DNA of 64,000 bases from Methanosarcina sp. MTP4 (lineage in GTDB: Archaea; Halobacteriota; Methanosarcinia; Methanosarcinales; Methanosarcinaceae). Shown here piece after piece: positions 1-9,254 of this stretch; the first letter of the stretch is position 1, and each line of letters starts with the position of its first letter. A program made the position numbers and the translations under genes. The notes beneath the pieces are model-generated. The model had not been told where the DNA came from, ran no database searches, and saw only the letters and a list, made by a program, of their open reading frames with translations. The stretch lies in NCBI RefSeq assembly GCF_000970045.1, contig NZ_CP009505.1, forward strand, positions 682,001-746,000, given 5' to 3'.

Positions 1-725
1 AGACCTATGTCCCCCCGAAAGCCGTTGCAAAGATCCCCATGGGAGAAGCCCTCAAGCAGACCTTCGGTGCCGGAATGAAGTTCTGGCCGATTGCCCTCTG
101 GTTCTTCTTCATGTACGGAAGCCTCATGGTCTACCAGGGTCTCTGGGCGGGTCCTTTCTTCAGGGACGTGCTCGGCTGGGAGAAGACAACCTATGCAAGT
201 GTCCTCTCTTTCGTTGCTGTTGGTATGGTCTTCGGGTGCCCGATTGCCGGTTACCTCTCGGATAAGGTGCTTAAGTCCAGGAAAAAAGTCCTGCTCGCAG
301 GCACTGCCGTGTACATCGTGATCTGGGCAGTTATCTGGTCTCAGGCAGGAAACATTACAAGCACTACGGCATACTCCGCGATCCACTTCCTCTTCGGATT
401 CTTCGGTGGGTTCTTCGTGGTCTCCTATGCCCAGGTAAAGGAATGGTTCCCCGCAGCAATTGTCGGGACTGCAACCGGTGCATACAATATCTTCCCCTTC
501 CTCGGCGGAGCACTCTTCATGACCCTGACGGGGAAGATGATGGCAGTTTCCGCAGGAGCCACTGCAACCGTAGGTCAGTACAAATCTGTCTGGTTCCTTA
601 TGCTTGTATGCATGGTCTTTGCCTTCGTCTGCCTCTCTATTTCAAAAGAGAGGGGTGCCGAAGAGGCCGTTGCACCTGCTGAAGTCACTGACAAGAGTGA
701 CTCCCCTTCAAGCTCGAAGCAGTGA
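1..725 (+). CDS. mtpP: MFS transporter MtpP, copy 1 (5' end outside window)
   Basis: This is the C-terminal half of a 12-helix major facilitator superfamily transporter; the reading frame is already open at base 3 and the start lies beyond the left edge. The visible 228 residues from the Met at 39 align without gaps to the C-terminal half of the complete copy at 7504-8871, and I count 22 substitutions, mostly conservative (Ile/Val/Leu) and clustered in the hydrophilic tail. By family knowledge (mtpCAP-msrH of M. acetivorans) the likely role is uptake of methylmercaptopropionate or a similar methylated sulfur compound; transport has not been shown here. Its presence implies that a second mtpCA pair lies just left of the window. 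Confidence 0.85.
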   Translation, partial: TYVPPKAVAKIPMGEALKQTFGAGMKFWPIALWFFFMYGSLMVYQGLWAGPFFRDVLGWEKTTYASVLSFVAVGMVFGCPIAGYLSDKVLKSRKKVLLAGTAVYIVIWAVIWSQAGNITSTTAYSAIHFLFGFFGGFFVVSYAQVKEWFPAAIVGTATGAYNIFPFLGGALFMTLTGKMMAVSAGATATVGQYKSVWFLMLVCMVFAFVCLSISKERGAEEAVAPAEVTDKSDSPSSSKQ

Positions 726-765
726 TAACTACCAGGCAATTCCTGAAAAATAAATGTTAATCCGT

Positions 766-797
766 CCCACTCCAAAAAGGGAGTGGGGCACTTTTTA
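766..797 (+). terminator. Hairpin terminator after mtpP copy 1
   Basis: Arms CCCACTCC (766-773) and GGAGTGGG (780-787) enclose an A-rich loop and are followed by GCAC and a T run. It lies 40 bases after the mtpP stop and is well placed to end the transcript. Confidence 0.6.
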
Positions 798-800
798 AAT

Positions 801-1255
801 GCTAAACTCGGTCATACTTGATTCAAAAACGGATGGAAAAACGGTTCAAGTTCAATTAAAAAACGTTGCTAAAATCGGTCAAAGTTGATTCAAAAACGGA
901 TGGGAAAACGGTTCAAGTTCAATTAAAAAACGTTGCTAAAATCGGTCAAAGTTGATTCAAAAACGGATGGGAAAACGGTTCAAGTTCAATTAAAAAACGT
1001 TGCTAAAATCGGTCAAAATTGATTCAAAAACGGATGTAAAAACGGTTCAATTTCAATCAAAAAACGTTGCTAAACTCGGTCGAAGTTGATTCAAAAACGG
1101 ATGTAAAAACGGTTCAATTTCAATCAAAAAACGTTGCTAAACTCGGTCAAAGTTGATTCAAAAAATGGATGTAAAAACGGTTCAATTTCAATCAAAAACG
1201 GATGGAAAAAAGGGTTCAAGTTCAATCAAAAAACGGTTGTGAAAATGGGTTGAAT
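801..1255. repeat. 67-bp tandem repeat array, about six copies
   Basis: GATTCAAAAACGGATG recurs at 820, 887, 954, 1021, 1088 and 1155, an exact 67-base period, with degenerate half-units after 1200. Every unit contains AACGGTTCAA. There are no unique spacers, so this is not CRISPR. The array sits in the same place after mtpP as the shorter-period array after copy 2 (8951-9254), and both share the AACGGTTCAA core. Role unknown. Confidence 0.9.
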
Positions 1256-1469
1256 TTTTTCCCTTCTATCTTTCAAATCCGCATAAACCTCCACATGAAA
1301 CCAAAAAAATCTCCACTCAAATAAATACTCCAACAATCCTCCAAAATAATATGTCAACACTGGACAACTCTCCATGCGAGTCAATCCCCAACAAAACCTC
1401 CAAAATTCTGAAGCGTATGGAGAAATCCTACCCCTTCATCCCCTGCTAACTTCAAAACCCTTTAAGATC

Positions 1470-2135
1470 CCATATTAAAGATAAAAGGTTCTTTGCTGCT
1501 TTTCGGGAGCTTCCTCCTGAAATGTGGAAAACTCAAAAAACGTTGAGTTCTCTTAGAGTGTCCGATGTACTTGTGCAATTTGTGCTTTGTATGTCTGGAA
1601 AACCATCAAAGAGCCAGTTTACACTTCCTTTTTCCAGAAAGGGAGTTATACCAATAAAATGCCCTGGAAACCATATAGGTCATGACGAGAACCTTTTCGG
1701 TCTCTGAAAGTACCTTCGGATACCTACAAAGAGGTTTCCGGGCTGATTTATCACACTGATAACAGTGCCTTCCATAACCCTCTCTCAAAAAGGCATTGTT
1801 GTCATATACCCCAAAAGTAAGTAAAAGACCTCCAATGTCCTTTGCAACTGCATTTTTGCCATTTATGCCGTTGCACGGGTCGAACATTCCCAAAAGTGAG
1901 TAAAGACCTGCAATATCCTGTGCAATTGCATTTTTGCCATTTATGCCGTTGCACGGGTCGAACATTCCCAAAAGTAAGTAAAGACCTGCAATATCCTGTG
2001 CAATTGCGTTTTTGCCATTTATGCCGTTGCACGGAGTTTGTATCTGATCGGGAAGCCCAGGTTCCGAGCCTGCTTCTTTTACCTCAAGGTTTCTCCTTTT
2101 CCCCTAGCGGTGAAGGAAGGTCTCGGAACATGGCT
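1470..2135. other. Conserved non-coding block upstream of msrH copy 1
   Basis: Stretches at 1480-1730 and 1800-2130 are clearly related to 9565-9770 and 10010-10190 downstream of the second mtpP, for example GGTTCTTTGCTGCTTTTCGG, ACACTTCCTTT and CTGATCGG-AAGCCC. No frame is conserved between the two, so the conservation reflects shared origin and perhaps RNA or regulatory function, not protein. Confidence 0.6.
1810..2036. repeat. 78-bp tandem repeat, three copies
   Basis: CCCAAAAGT(A/G)AGTAAA recurs at 1810, 1889 and 1967. Each unit ends in TTTGCCATTTATGCCGTTGCA. The equivalent place next to msrH copy 2 (10020-10100) holds a single unit, so the triplication happened in this copy or was lost in the other. 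Open frames through it on both strands are repeat artefacts. Confidence 0.85.
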
Positions 2136-3193
2136 TCTTGATACGATAGCAGATACCTTTTCACTCCTAATCTTCTTGTGAGCATTGCTCAATTAGAAAT
2201 ATTACATAGCTACGGCTTTGTATATCCATCTTCTAAGTTACCGTTGCAGGTAGCTCAATAGCTGGAGTCTTTTTAATTTTTTCTAGTTTTTCCTCAATTC
2301 CAACAAAATCCTAATATTTCATCCGAATTTGAGTAAACCAATCTCCTTATTTTAGGAATGTTTATTCATCCAGACAACAACTTCTGAATCTTTTTTTAAC
2401 AAATGCCTGTTTTTGTGGAAATTTTCATTAGCTTCCGCTACAGGTTTCAAGTTTAGATAATAAGTTTCGTATTCTCATCTAACCTTATTCATATTGGAAT
2501 CTTGCTCTCATTAAAGGTGAAAATCCTTTCCATTTACCAGTACTGAAACACTGTTTGTTGAAATAAGTAATAATTTATAACAAAAATTAGTTAGGAATCT
2601 ATCGGTTTTGAATGATCTTGCTTTGTCTACGATATCACCTGTAAAAGAAAATATCTGTTCCATTGTATGAAAGTACGATGTGAACTTTCATTTTTTTGTG
2701 CCTGCAATCCGGGAATTTCATGTGCGTTTTTTTGAAAATAAGACCTTCATTTTTTTTAATTTGAAGATGTGGAATGAACATGCTCCGTTGCTTGTAGCGG
2801 CGTGAACAAGTGCAATTTTGATAATATGATCCATCTAACTTGCCATTCAAAGAAGTGGTCAAAAAAAGTTTCAAGCAACCCTATTTTTATAGTGCCTCTC
2901 TCGCCATAACTCCTATTGCAATCGATTTTTTCCATTTAATTGTCCCGGCTGGCACAAGAATTCCATCGTTTAGCAGCTTGAAACTTTGAGTTTTTAATTT
3001 TTAATCGTGATGAATCAACAGTAAATAATTAATAGAAAATTATTTCATATATCAAAGTAGATATAATATAACTAAAATAATATCTGCGTTCTCACAATTT
3101 GTCAACTGGAACGTTTCTTTATGTGCAACGCCGATACTTCCCTGAATAAGAATCTCCTTTGAATAAGATTTCTATGTTTCCTGGTGATTGAGA
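2136..3193. other. Non-coding region upstream of msrH copy 1
   Basis: No open frame here has a ribosome binding site or protein-like composition. The last 170 bases resemble the region before msrH copy 2. The AT-rich block at about 3021-3085 (TTCATATATCAAAG, then TAGATATAATATAAC) is shared with 10639-10710 and is the likely core promoter. Confidence 0.5.
3021..3085 (+). promoter_or_regulatory. Putative msrH promoter block
   Basis: An AT-rich block with TATA-like TCATATATC and GATATAATATAA is conserved with the block at 10639-10710, 110-150 bases upstream of each msrH start. The exact transcription start is unknown. Confidence 0.35.
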
Positions 3194-4078
3194 GTGGACT
3201 CATCTAACCTTATTAATACAATATTGCTATCCGAAAAAAGAAAAAATGTACTGGTCTTGTTGCTGAAAGAGGGACCCAAGAACATAGATGAAATCAAAGA
3301 TGAACTTGATGTCAGTGCAAGTGCTTTGATGCCTCAGATAAAGAAGCTCCTCAAATGGGACCTGCTTATTTATGACTCCGATGAGGATATCTATATGTTA
3401 TCTGATATGGGGTCTTTACTAATTGAAAAAATAGCCGATTTCCTCAATATAGCTGATATTTATGTAGAGAACCGAAAGTATTGGAAAATCCGGGACCTCA
3501 GTGAAATCCCCTCCCATATAAGGAAAAGTATGGGTAACCTTGTGCACTCTGAACTGCTGGAGGCAAACAGGGATTGCCTTTTTGAGTTCCCACCCACTTT
3601 CGTGCAAAATGTTCTGGACTCAAAGTACGTAATGATGGTCAGTTCGACTTTCCAGCCCCAAACAGTCAACATATTTTCAAAGCTTTTGCGCAATAATTCA
3701 AAAGTTTCCTGGGTATTTACGGCGCAAATTTTAGATAAGTACCTGGAGGACTTTCCGGACCAGTTTAATAACTTCCTTACCCACGAAAATATGGACATTT
3801 ATGTGAGTAGCGGGCATATTGGCCCTCTTGCCATGGTTGTTACGGACAGGTTTATGGGCATGTGGCTTTTTGACAAGAACAGAAGGTTCGACGGGACTAC
3901 CCTAATAAATTATGAGGAGAGCGCCCTCAACTGGGGGCGGGAACTTTTCACTTACTATTCACAGATCTCTAACCGTGTCTACATCGACCCGGAGACAAGA
4001 AAGATGAAGATAACGGGAATGACATCAAAAAATCAAAAGGACTCTGATCCCGATCTTTGTCGTTTTTCCCTTTTTTAA
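3194..4078 (+). CDS. msrH: MsrH-type transcriptional regulator, copy 1
   Basis: A 294-residue regulator of the Methanosarcina Msr family: an N-terminal ArsR-like winged helix (roughly residues 5-75, with SEKRKNVLVLLL and LDVSASALMPQIKKLLKWDL) followed by a FilR1/DUF1724-type sensor domain ending near GRELFTYYSQISN. Family knowledge: msrH activates mtpCAP during growth on methylmercaptopropionate. I place the start at GTG 3194 because GGTGAT sits 5 bases upstream; TTG 3188 in the same frame overlaps that site. Oddity: compared with copy 2, a one-base deletion near codon 278 replaces the ending NITKANKF with a longer unrelated tail, which may or may not impair it. It is followed by a third, broken msrH copy. 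Confidence 0.8.
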   Translation: MDSSNLINTILLSEKRKNVLVLLLKEGPKNIDEIKDELDVSASALMPQIKKLLKWDLLIYDSDEDIYMLSDMGSLLIEKIADFLNIADIYVENRKYWKIRDLSEIPSHIRKSMGNLVHSELLEANRDCLFEFPPTFVQNVLDSKYVMMVSSTFQPQTVNIFSKLLRNNSKVSWVFTAQILDKYLEDFPDQFNNFLTHENMDIYVSSGHIGPLAMVVTDRFMGMWLFDKNRRFDGTTLINYEESALNWGRELFTYYSQISNRVYIDPETRKMKITGMTSKNQKDSDPDLCRFSLF

Positions 4079-4189
4079 TGTTTCACATCCCGGCTCTAAT
4101 TACCCGGTCAGGGATCAGTCAGATTCAGTTTTTATCTGGGATTGAAGTTGGTCAATTGTTTTTTGTCTCCATGTCTTGCAATGTTGATA

Positions 4190-4352
4190 TTCGGATGGGA
4201 CTGCCCTGATCAGTTATGAGGCCAGAGCCCTTAAATGGGGAAGGGAACTTTTCACTCATTACTCAAACATCTCGAACCTTGCTTACATCGATCCGGACAC
4301 CGGGAAAATGGGGGTCAAGGGGTGCAATATCACGAAGGCAAACAAGTTCTGA
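4190..4352 (+). pseudogene. msrH 3'-end remnant
   Basis: About 52 codons matching the very C-terminus of MsrH copy 2 (TALISYEARALKWGRELF, then YIDPDTGKMGV, ending NITKANKF and TGA). The first codons carry an extra base relative to copy 2, and nothing upstream encodes the rest of the protein. The preceding 100 bases also resemble the sequence that follows msrH genes, so this looks like the scar of a deleted third regulator between tandem locus copies. Confidence 0.85.
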
Positions 4353-5418
4353 ACATGCCTTTTTATTCCGGGATTCATATTTAAAAAAAAGTTGCCTGTA
4401 AAACACAGGCAATGTGGTTAATTTGGCATGAAAGTACCGCCGATTTCGCACACCGGGTCCTCATTCAAAATTTCTGGTTATATTGGGACTCAACATCACG
4501 TTTTTCTCCTGCTAAATTGATGACAGGGTCCGGAATGTGAACTTGAGGATGCTACGTCCTCACGTAATGTTAGTGTCCTCCTTCCCTACAATAGCAAATA
4601 TTTCGCTAATTATTGAGATTCGCTCATCAACTGAGAATGCTTCACTTTCAACAATCTTCCTCTTTCAACAATCTTCCTCTTTTGAACTTCTCACCTAGCA
4701 CTTGACGTAATAGACATTAATGGTCTGAACAAAAATTATTCTCTTCTCATCGAATCTTTATTCGAAAAACTTGAGAGAATAGGTGTAAAGCCTGTTAGAT
4801 ACCTGAAAATCCGTACTTCCTAAATCCAGTTCTTTATATTCGGTTGTTATAAATAGAAACTTATATATTCATTATGTATGTCTACATGTTTCACGTGCAT
4901 AAATTTTATATATTATAAACAGTTTTACTGCATTGTCTCACTCAATAACAAGCCTTTACGTCTTAATCCCCGCGAAAAGTAGCCGTCCGACATATAAGCT
5001 TTTTGGGAACTGGGGTTTCTGATCTCTCTATTCCTGGTGCTCCCCTTTCGAAAATCAACGGCGTTGATTCTGTAAACAGCGTGACGTTACTATTAACACT
5101 GTTTATTTTGCAAGCCTCTTGTTTTAATTAGCAACCATCTAATTTTTGAGTCGGATGTCTTCACATGGGGTTCTTTAATTTTGCACCGATTATTAATTAA
5201 ATAGAATATTATTGATTTTTTAATATTCGTGTTTATTTTTGTAGGGGCGCTGCTGAATCACTCTGCTTCGTTTTTCCGATGACGGTTAGTATATCTATTT
5301 TTGAAACGTATAACTGATTGCTTTCTGTGAGATATGGAGAAGATCCGGATCCTTCCCCTGCATACCTTTTCAGATGAATATGTGCAGTAGCATATGTAAA
5401 AGAATCAGAGGTGCAAAA
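4353..5418 (+). other. Long leader region of the mtpCAP operon
   Basis: One kilobase without a supported gene. It holds two TATA-like core promoters near 4855-4922. If either is used, the mRNA has a leader of roughly 480-540 bases, which fits the long 5' leaders known for Methanosarcina methyltransferase operons. MsrH probably acts somewhere here; I see no obvious operator palindrome. Confidence 0.4.
4855..4922 (+). promoter_or_regulatory. Tandem TATA/BRE-like elements upstream of mtpC
   Basis: GAAACTTATATATTC (from 4857) has the purine-rich BRE plus TATA form of an archaeal core promoter; TTTTATATATTATAAAC follows about 50 bases later. Assignment to mtpC is by position only. Confidence 0.35.
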
Positions 5419-6210
5419 ATGGATGATTTACCGGAAGAAGTCCAGGAACTGATGGAAGCCCTGGACGAAGCTGCAGAAGATGAAGAGGAGGATGAAGTAG
5501 AGGAACTCGCTCAGAAACTTCTGGACTCAGGGGTTGACATGAAACCCGTCACCCTCGAAAAACTCGCTCTCCTTGTCATGGATGGCGAAGAAGAAATGAC
5601 TGTGGGCTGGACAAGAGCAGCTCTCAAGTTCGGGCTGGACCCATTTGAAATCCTGCTCAAGGGACTCGCTGAAGGCATGAGCCTGATCGGTAAAAAGTAC
5701 GAAAATGGAGAGGCATTTGTGCCCCAACTCCTGATCGCTTCTACTGCAATGTACTCCGGGATGGATATCATTGCTCCCTTCATGAAGCAGGAAGAAGGCG
5801 GTACAAAACCCGCAACTGTGGTCATTGGTACCGTTGAAGGCGATGTCCACGACATCGGAAAGAGCCTTGTAAAAACTCTGCTCAGTGCAAACGGCTTCAA
5901 CTGTGTGGATCTTGGAAATGACGTGCCGAGTACCCAGTTCATTGAGGCAGCAAAAGAGAGTAAGGCAACAGCAGTTTCAATGAGCACGCTGATGACAACA
6001 ACCATGGCCGAGATGCCCAAAGTCGTCAAGATGCTCGAAGATGAAGGCATAAGGGACAAGGTTATGGTGATGGTTGGCGGAGCCCCCATTACAACTCAGT
6101 ACGCGGCAGAGATCGGTGCTGATGTATCTCCTAAAGATGCTGCCAGTGCAGCAAGCTGGCTGAAGAGTGCCATTTTTGACTTCCCCTCGGAAGCTGAGAG
6201 ATGGGGCTAA
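5419..6210 (+). CDS. mtpC: Corrinoid protein MtpC
   Basis: A 263-residue corrinoid protein of the MtaC/MtbC/MetH-like family. A strongly acidic N-terminal stretch (residues 1-35) precedes a helical cap domain (about 40-125) and a Rossmann-type B12 domain (about 130-250). The lower-axial cobalt ligand is His144 in DVHDIG, followed by the usual SMSTLMTTTM and MVGGAP segments. It should accept a methyl group and donate it to coenzyme M through MtpA. ATG 5419 is preferred over ATG 5374 because AGAGGTG lies 5 bases before it. It is the first gene of a C-A-P operon; the order corrinoid, methyltransferase, MFS matches mtpCAP and not M. barkeri mtsA-mtsB, where the methyltransferase gene comes first. 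Confidence 0.85.
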   Translation: MDDLPEEVQELMEALDEAAEDEEEDEVEELAQKLLDSGVDMKPVTLEKLALLVMDGEEEMTVGWTRAALKFGLDPFEILLKGLAEGMSLIGKKYENGEAFVPQLLIASTAMYSGMDIIAPFMKQEEGGTKPATVVIGTVEGDVHDIGKSLVKTLLSANGFNCVDLGNDVPSTQFIEAAKESKATAVSMSTLMTTTMAEMPKVVKMLEDEGIRDKVMVMVGGAPITTQYAAEIGADVSPKDAASAASWLKSAIFDFPSEAERWG

Positions 6211-6297
6211 GTTTTCTTTATAAATTTCTCATAATCTGATTGAGAATTGTGGATATAAAAACAATCAAGTCAAAAACAAAAAAAAGGAGCTAAAAAA

Positions 6298-7332
6298 ATG
6301 GTAGCTGAAATGACCTCCCTGGAAAGGGTTCTTGCAATGCTCAACAGGAAACCTGTTGACAGGGTTCCGGTAATCACCGGTTCTACAATGGTCAAAGAGT
6401 ATATCGAGAAGAGCGGTGGAGTTTGGCCTGATTATCATTCCAACGCAGAAATGATGATCAATGTCTCAGGGCTTATGCATACGGATGCCGGAGTCGACAA
6501 CGTGGTCGCACCTTTCGGCATGTTCGTCGAATCTATTGCCCTCGGGCTTGAGGTTAAGATGGGTAAGATTGACATCCAGCCCTCTGTCCGGAGCTTTTTC
6601 AAAAAGCCTGAAGAAGTTAATTATGATAATTTCCTTGAAGACAAGTTCGTCAAGAACACTCTCGATTCCATCAAACTCGCAAAGGAAAGATACCCCGATG
6701 CAGCTGTCACTGCTTTCCTTGTTGCCCCTATTACCCTGGCAGGAGACCTGATGGGTGCTGAAAATCTCTCTGTGCTCAGCATCAAGTGCCTGCAGAAGGA
6801 AAAACAGATGGAAAAGATGAAGGAATGGGTCGCAGTTGCCCTCGAGATCAACAAGATCTATGCCGAGGCCTGTGCCGAAGCCGGAGCTGACCTCCTGTAC
6901 TATTCCGATGCATCCGCATCCCCGAACCTTGTGATGCCCGAGTTCTACTATGAAGTAGGGGTCCCGGCAGATAAGGAGATCGGAGACTACTCTCACAAAC
7001 TCGGATGCCCCTGGGAACTCCACATCTGTGGTGACACAACCCCGATTATTGAGGGTATGGCAGCCACTGGTGCAGACTGTCTCAGTGTCGAACAGGTAGT
7101 TAATATGGAGGAAGCTACAAAGATTGCAGGTGATGTGCCTGTGGTCGGGAACGTGACTCCGCTCCTTATGGTTGAAGGCACCGAAGAACAGATCATCGCT
7201 GAAACCAGGAAGGCTCTTGACGGAGGAGCAAAGGCAAGCATGCTTGGCTGCGGAACTCCACCTCACAGTACCTCTGACAGGCTCAAGACCTGGGTTAAGG
7301 CAGCAACCGACTGGTCCGCCGAAAACCTCTGA
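6298..7332 (+). CDS. mtpA: Methylcorrinoid:coenzyme M methyltransferase MtpA
   Basis: A 344-residue zinc methyltransferase of the MtaA/MtbA/MtsA (uroporphyrinogen decarboxylase-fold) family. The zinc ligands are visible as His242 and Cys244 in ELHICGD and Cys318 in LGCGTPP. It transfers the methyl group of methyl-MtpC to coenzyme M; in the M. acetivorans system MtpA and MtpC are required for methylmercaptopropionate use. AAGGAG sits 8 bases before the ATG, and the gene starts 87 bases after mtpC, so cotranscription is likely. Substrate identity here is inferred from gene order and the neighbouring MsrH regulator, not proved. Confidence 0.85.
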   Translation: MVAEMTSLERVLAMLNRKPVDRVPVITGSTMVKEYIEKSGGVWPDYHSNAEMMINVSGLMHTDAGVDNVVAPFGMFVESIALGLEVKMGKIDIQPSVRSFFKKPEEVNYDNFLEDKFVKNTLDSIKLAKERYPDAAVTAFLVAPITLAGDLMGAENLSVLSIKCLQKEKQMEKMKEWVAVALEINKIYAEACAEAGADLLYYSDASASPNLVMPEFYYEVGVPADKEIGDYSHKLGCPWELHICGDTTPIIEGMAATGADCLSVEQVVNMEEATKIAGDVPVVGNVTPLLMVEGTEEQIIAETRKALDGGAKASMLGCGTPPHSTSDRLKTWVKAATDWSAENL

Positions 7333-7503
7333 TCCGGCGAAACCGTTGTGTGTAAAAAATTTACTATAAACAAATAGTTCGTGGTATCTTCCTGAAAAAG
7401 GAGCGGTGCCTGAATAAAGGGTTTCCTTCTACAGGGACCCAAAATTTCAGGTGCCCACATTTTCCACTTATATTCTGAGTTATTTTCATTGGGAGCGATA
7501 GCT

Positions 7504-8871
7504 ATGGGAATTAATTTAGAAAAAATGAATGAAGTGATGAAATATCGCTGGGTAGTATTTGTTATCCTGGCTTTTGCATACTTTTTCGTATACTTCCATA
7601 GGGTGTCAACCGCAGTGGTTGCATCTGACATTATGAGCACATTCGGAGTAGGGGCCGCATCTGTTGGGCTTCTGGGCTCTGCTTACTTCTATGCATACAC
7701 AGCAATGCAACTCCCGAGTGGGATCCTCAGTGACAGCTGGGGTGTTAAAAAGACAGCCGGGGTCTTTACCCTTGTGGCTGCCGCCGGTGCAATCCTTTCA
7801 GGTGTTGCAACCAGCTTTACGATGATATTGATCGGAAGGCTGCTTATCGGTGTCGGTGTGGCAATGGTCTACATCCCCGTGATGAAGATGCTTTCCATCT
7901 GGTTCAAGAAGAACGAGTTTGCCTCCATGTCCGGTATCCTGCTCGCTATAGGTAACATCGGCGCTTTGAGTGCAGCAGGTCCTCTGGCCTTTCTGGCTGT
8001 AATGCTCGGGGACTGGCAGAGGGTTTTCCTGATCCTTGGTGTATTCTCCGTCCTGCTGGCCGTAGTCATCCTGATGATGGTTAAAGATAAGCCTGAAGAC
8101 ATGGGTTGTCCCTCTATCCCCGAAATCGAAGCCTATGAAAAAGGTGAGACCTATGTCCCCCCGAAGGCTGTTGCAAAGATCCCCATGGGAGAAGCCCTCA
8201 AGCAGACCTTCGGTGCCGGAATAAAGTTCTGGCCCCTTGCTATCTGGTTCTTCTTCATGTACGGAAGTCTCATGGTCTACCAGGGTCTCTGGGCAGGTCC
8301 TTTCTTCAGAGACGTGCTCGGCTGGGAGAAGACAACATACGCAAGTGTTCTCTCTTTCGTCGCCATCGGTATGATCTTCGGCTGCCCGATTGCCGGTTAC
8401 CTCTCTGACAAGGTGCTTAAGTCCAGGAAAAAGGTCCTGCTCGCAGGCACTGCTGTGTACATCGTGCTCTGGGCAGTTATCTGGTCTCAGGCAGGAAACA
8501 TTACAAGCACTACGGCATACTCCGCGATCCACTTCCTCTTCGGGTTCTTTGGTGGGTTCTTCATTGTGTCTTATGCCCAGGTAAAGGAATGGTTCCCAGC
8601 CTCAATCGTAGGGACTGCAGTTGGTGCATACAACATCTTCCCCTTCCTCGGCGGAGCAATCTTCATGACTCTGACAGGGAAAATGATGGCAGTTTCCGCA
8701 GGGGCTACTGCTACCGTAGGTCAGTACAAGTCTGTCTGGTTAATGATGCTTGTATGCATGATCTTTGCCTTCGTCGCCCTCTTAGTTTCAAAAGAGAAAG
8801 GCGCAGAAAAGGCTGCGGCACCTGTAGAAGTTGCTGACAAGAGTGACTCTCCGGCAAGCTCGAAGCAGTAA
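7504..8871 (+). CDS. mtpP: MFS transporter MtpP, copy 2 (complete)
   Basis: A 455-residue major facilitator superfamily transporter with about 12 membrane helices; the loop after helix 2 reads LSDSWGVKKT, a form of the MFS signature, and the equivalent loop of the second half reads LSDKVLKSRKK. A central hydrophilic loop lies around residues 200-235. The hydrophilic C-terminus is rich in Ala, Lys and Ser. The start is ATG 7504 behind GGGAG; a TTG at 7489 is in frame but lacks a site. As third gene of mtpCAP it likely imports methylmercaptopropionate or a related methylated thioether. The C-terminal half is nearly identical to the partial gene at 1-725. Confidence 0.85.
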   Translation: MGINLEKMNEVMKYRWVVFVILAFAYFFVYFHRVSTAVVASDIMSTFGVGAASVGLLGSAYFYAYTAMQLPSGILSDSWGVKKTAGVFTLVAAAGAILSGVATSFTMILIGRLLIGVGVAMVYIPVMKMLSIWFKKNEFASMSGILLAIGNIGALSAAGPLAFLAVMLGDWQRVFLILGVFSVLLAVVILMMVKDKPEDMGCPSIPEIEAYEKGETYVPPKAVAKIPMGEALKQTFGAGIKFWPLAIWFFFMYGSLMVYQGLWAGPFFRDVLGWEKTTYASVLSFVAIGMIFGCPIAGYLSDKVLKSRKKVLLAGTAVYIVLWAVIWSQAGNITSTTAYSAIHFLFGFFGGFFIVSYAQVKEWFPASIVGTAVGAYNIFPFLGGAIFMTLTGKMMAVSAGATATVGQYKSVWLMMLVCMIFAFVALLVSKEKGAEKAAAPVEVADKSDSPASSKQ

Positions 8872-8917
8872 AAGCTGACAGGTAATACCTGACCAATAAG
8901 TAACGGTTAATCTGTTA

Positions 8918-8945
8918 CCCCCTGAAGGGGAGTGGGGCATTTTTA
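8918..8945 (+). terminator. Terminator after mtpP copy 2
   Basis: A short CCCC-TGAA-GGGG hairpin (919-930 of this kilobase) followed by GAGTGGGGCA and a T run. The downstream part matches the terminator of copy 1, but the left arm has diverged. Confidence 0.5.
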
Positions 8946-8950
8946 ATGCC

Positions 8951-9254
8951 AAAAACGGTTCAATATTCAAAAAACGGTTCAATATTCAAAAACGGTTCAA
9001 TATTCAAAAACGGTTCAATATTCAAAAAACGGTTCAATATTCAAAAACGGTTCAATATTCAAAAACGGTTCAATATTCAAAAACGGTTCAATATTCAAAA
9101 AACGGTTCAATATTCAAAAAACGGTTCAGATTCAAAAACGGTTCAATATTCAAAAAACGGTTCAGATTCAAAAACGGTTCAGATTCAAAAACGGTTCAGA
9201 TTCAAAAACGGTTCAGATTCAAAAACGGTTCAGATTCAAAAAACGGTTCAAAGG
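8951..9254. repeat. 18-19-bp tandem repeat array
   Basis: About 16 units of AAACGGTTCAATATTCAA or the variant AAACGGTTCAGATTCAA. The core AACGGTTCAA is the same as in the 67-bp array after mtpP copy 1, so the two arrays share an origin but have been remodelled with different unit lengths. A 115-codon frame through the array is a repeat artefact. Confidence 0.9.

Noticed and set aside
801-1255. CRISPR-like periodicity
   Set aside because: The 67-base units are repeated throughout, with no unique spacers of constant length and no cas genes; the same applies to the arrays at 8951, 37272, 37582 and 44300.
1606-2141. Overlapping frames on both strands across the 78-bp units
   Set aside because: All are products of a repeat whose length is a multiple of three; no frame is conserved in the paralogous block at 10000-10190.
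5419-7332. Assignment as M. barkeri-type mtsA-mtsB
   Set aside because: There mtsA precedes and overlaps mtsB and no MFS gene is reported; here the corrinoid gene comes first and an MFS gene and MsrH regulators follow, matching mtpCAP-msrH.
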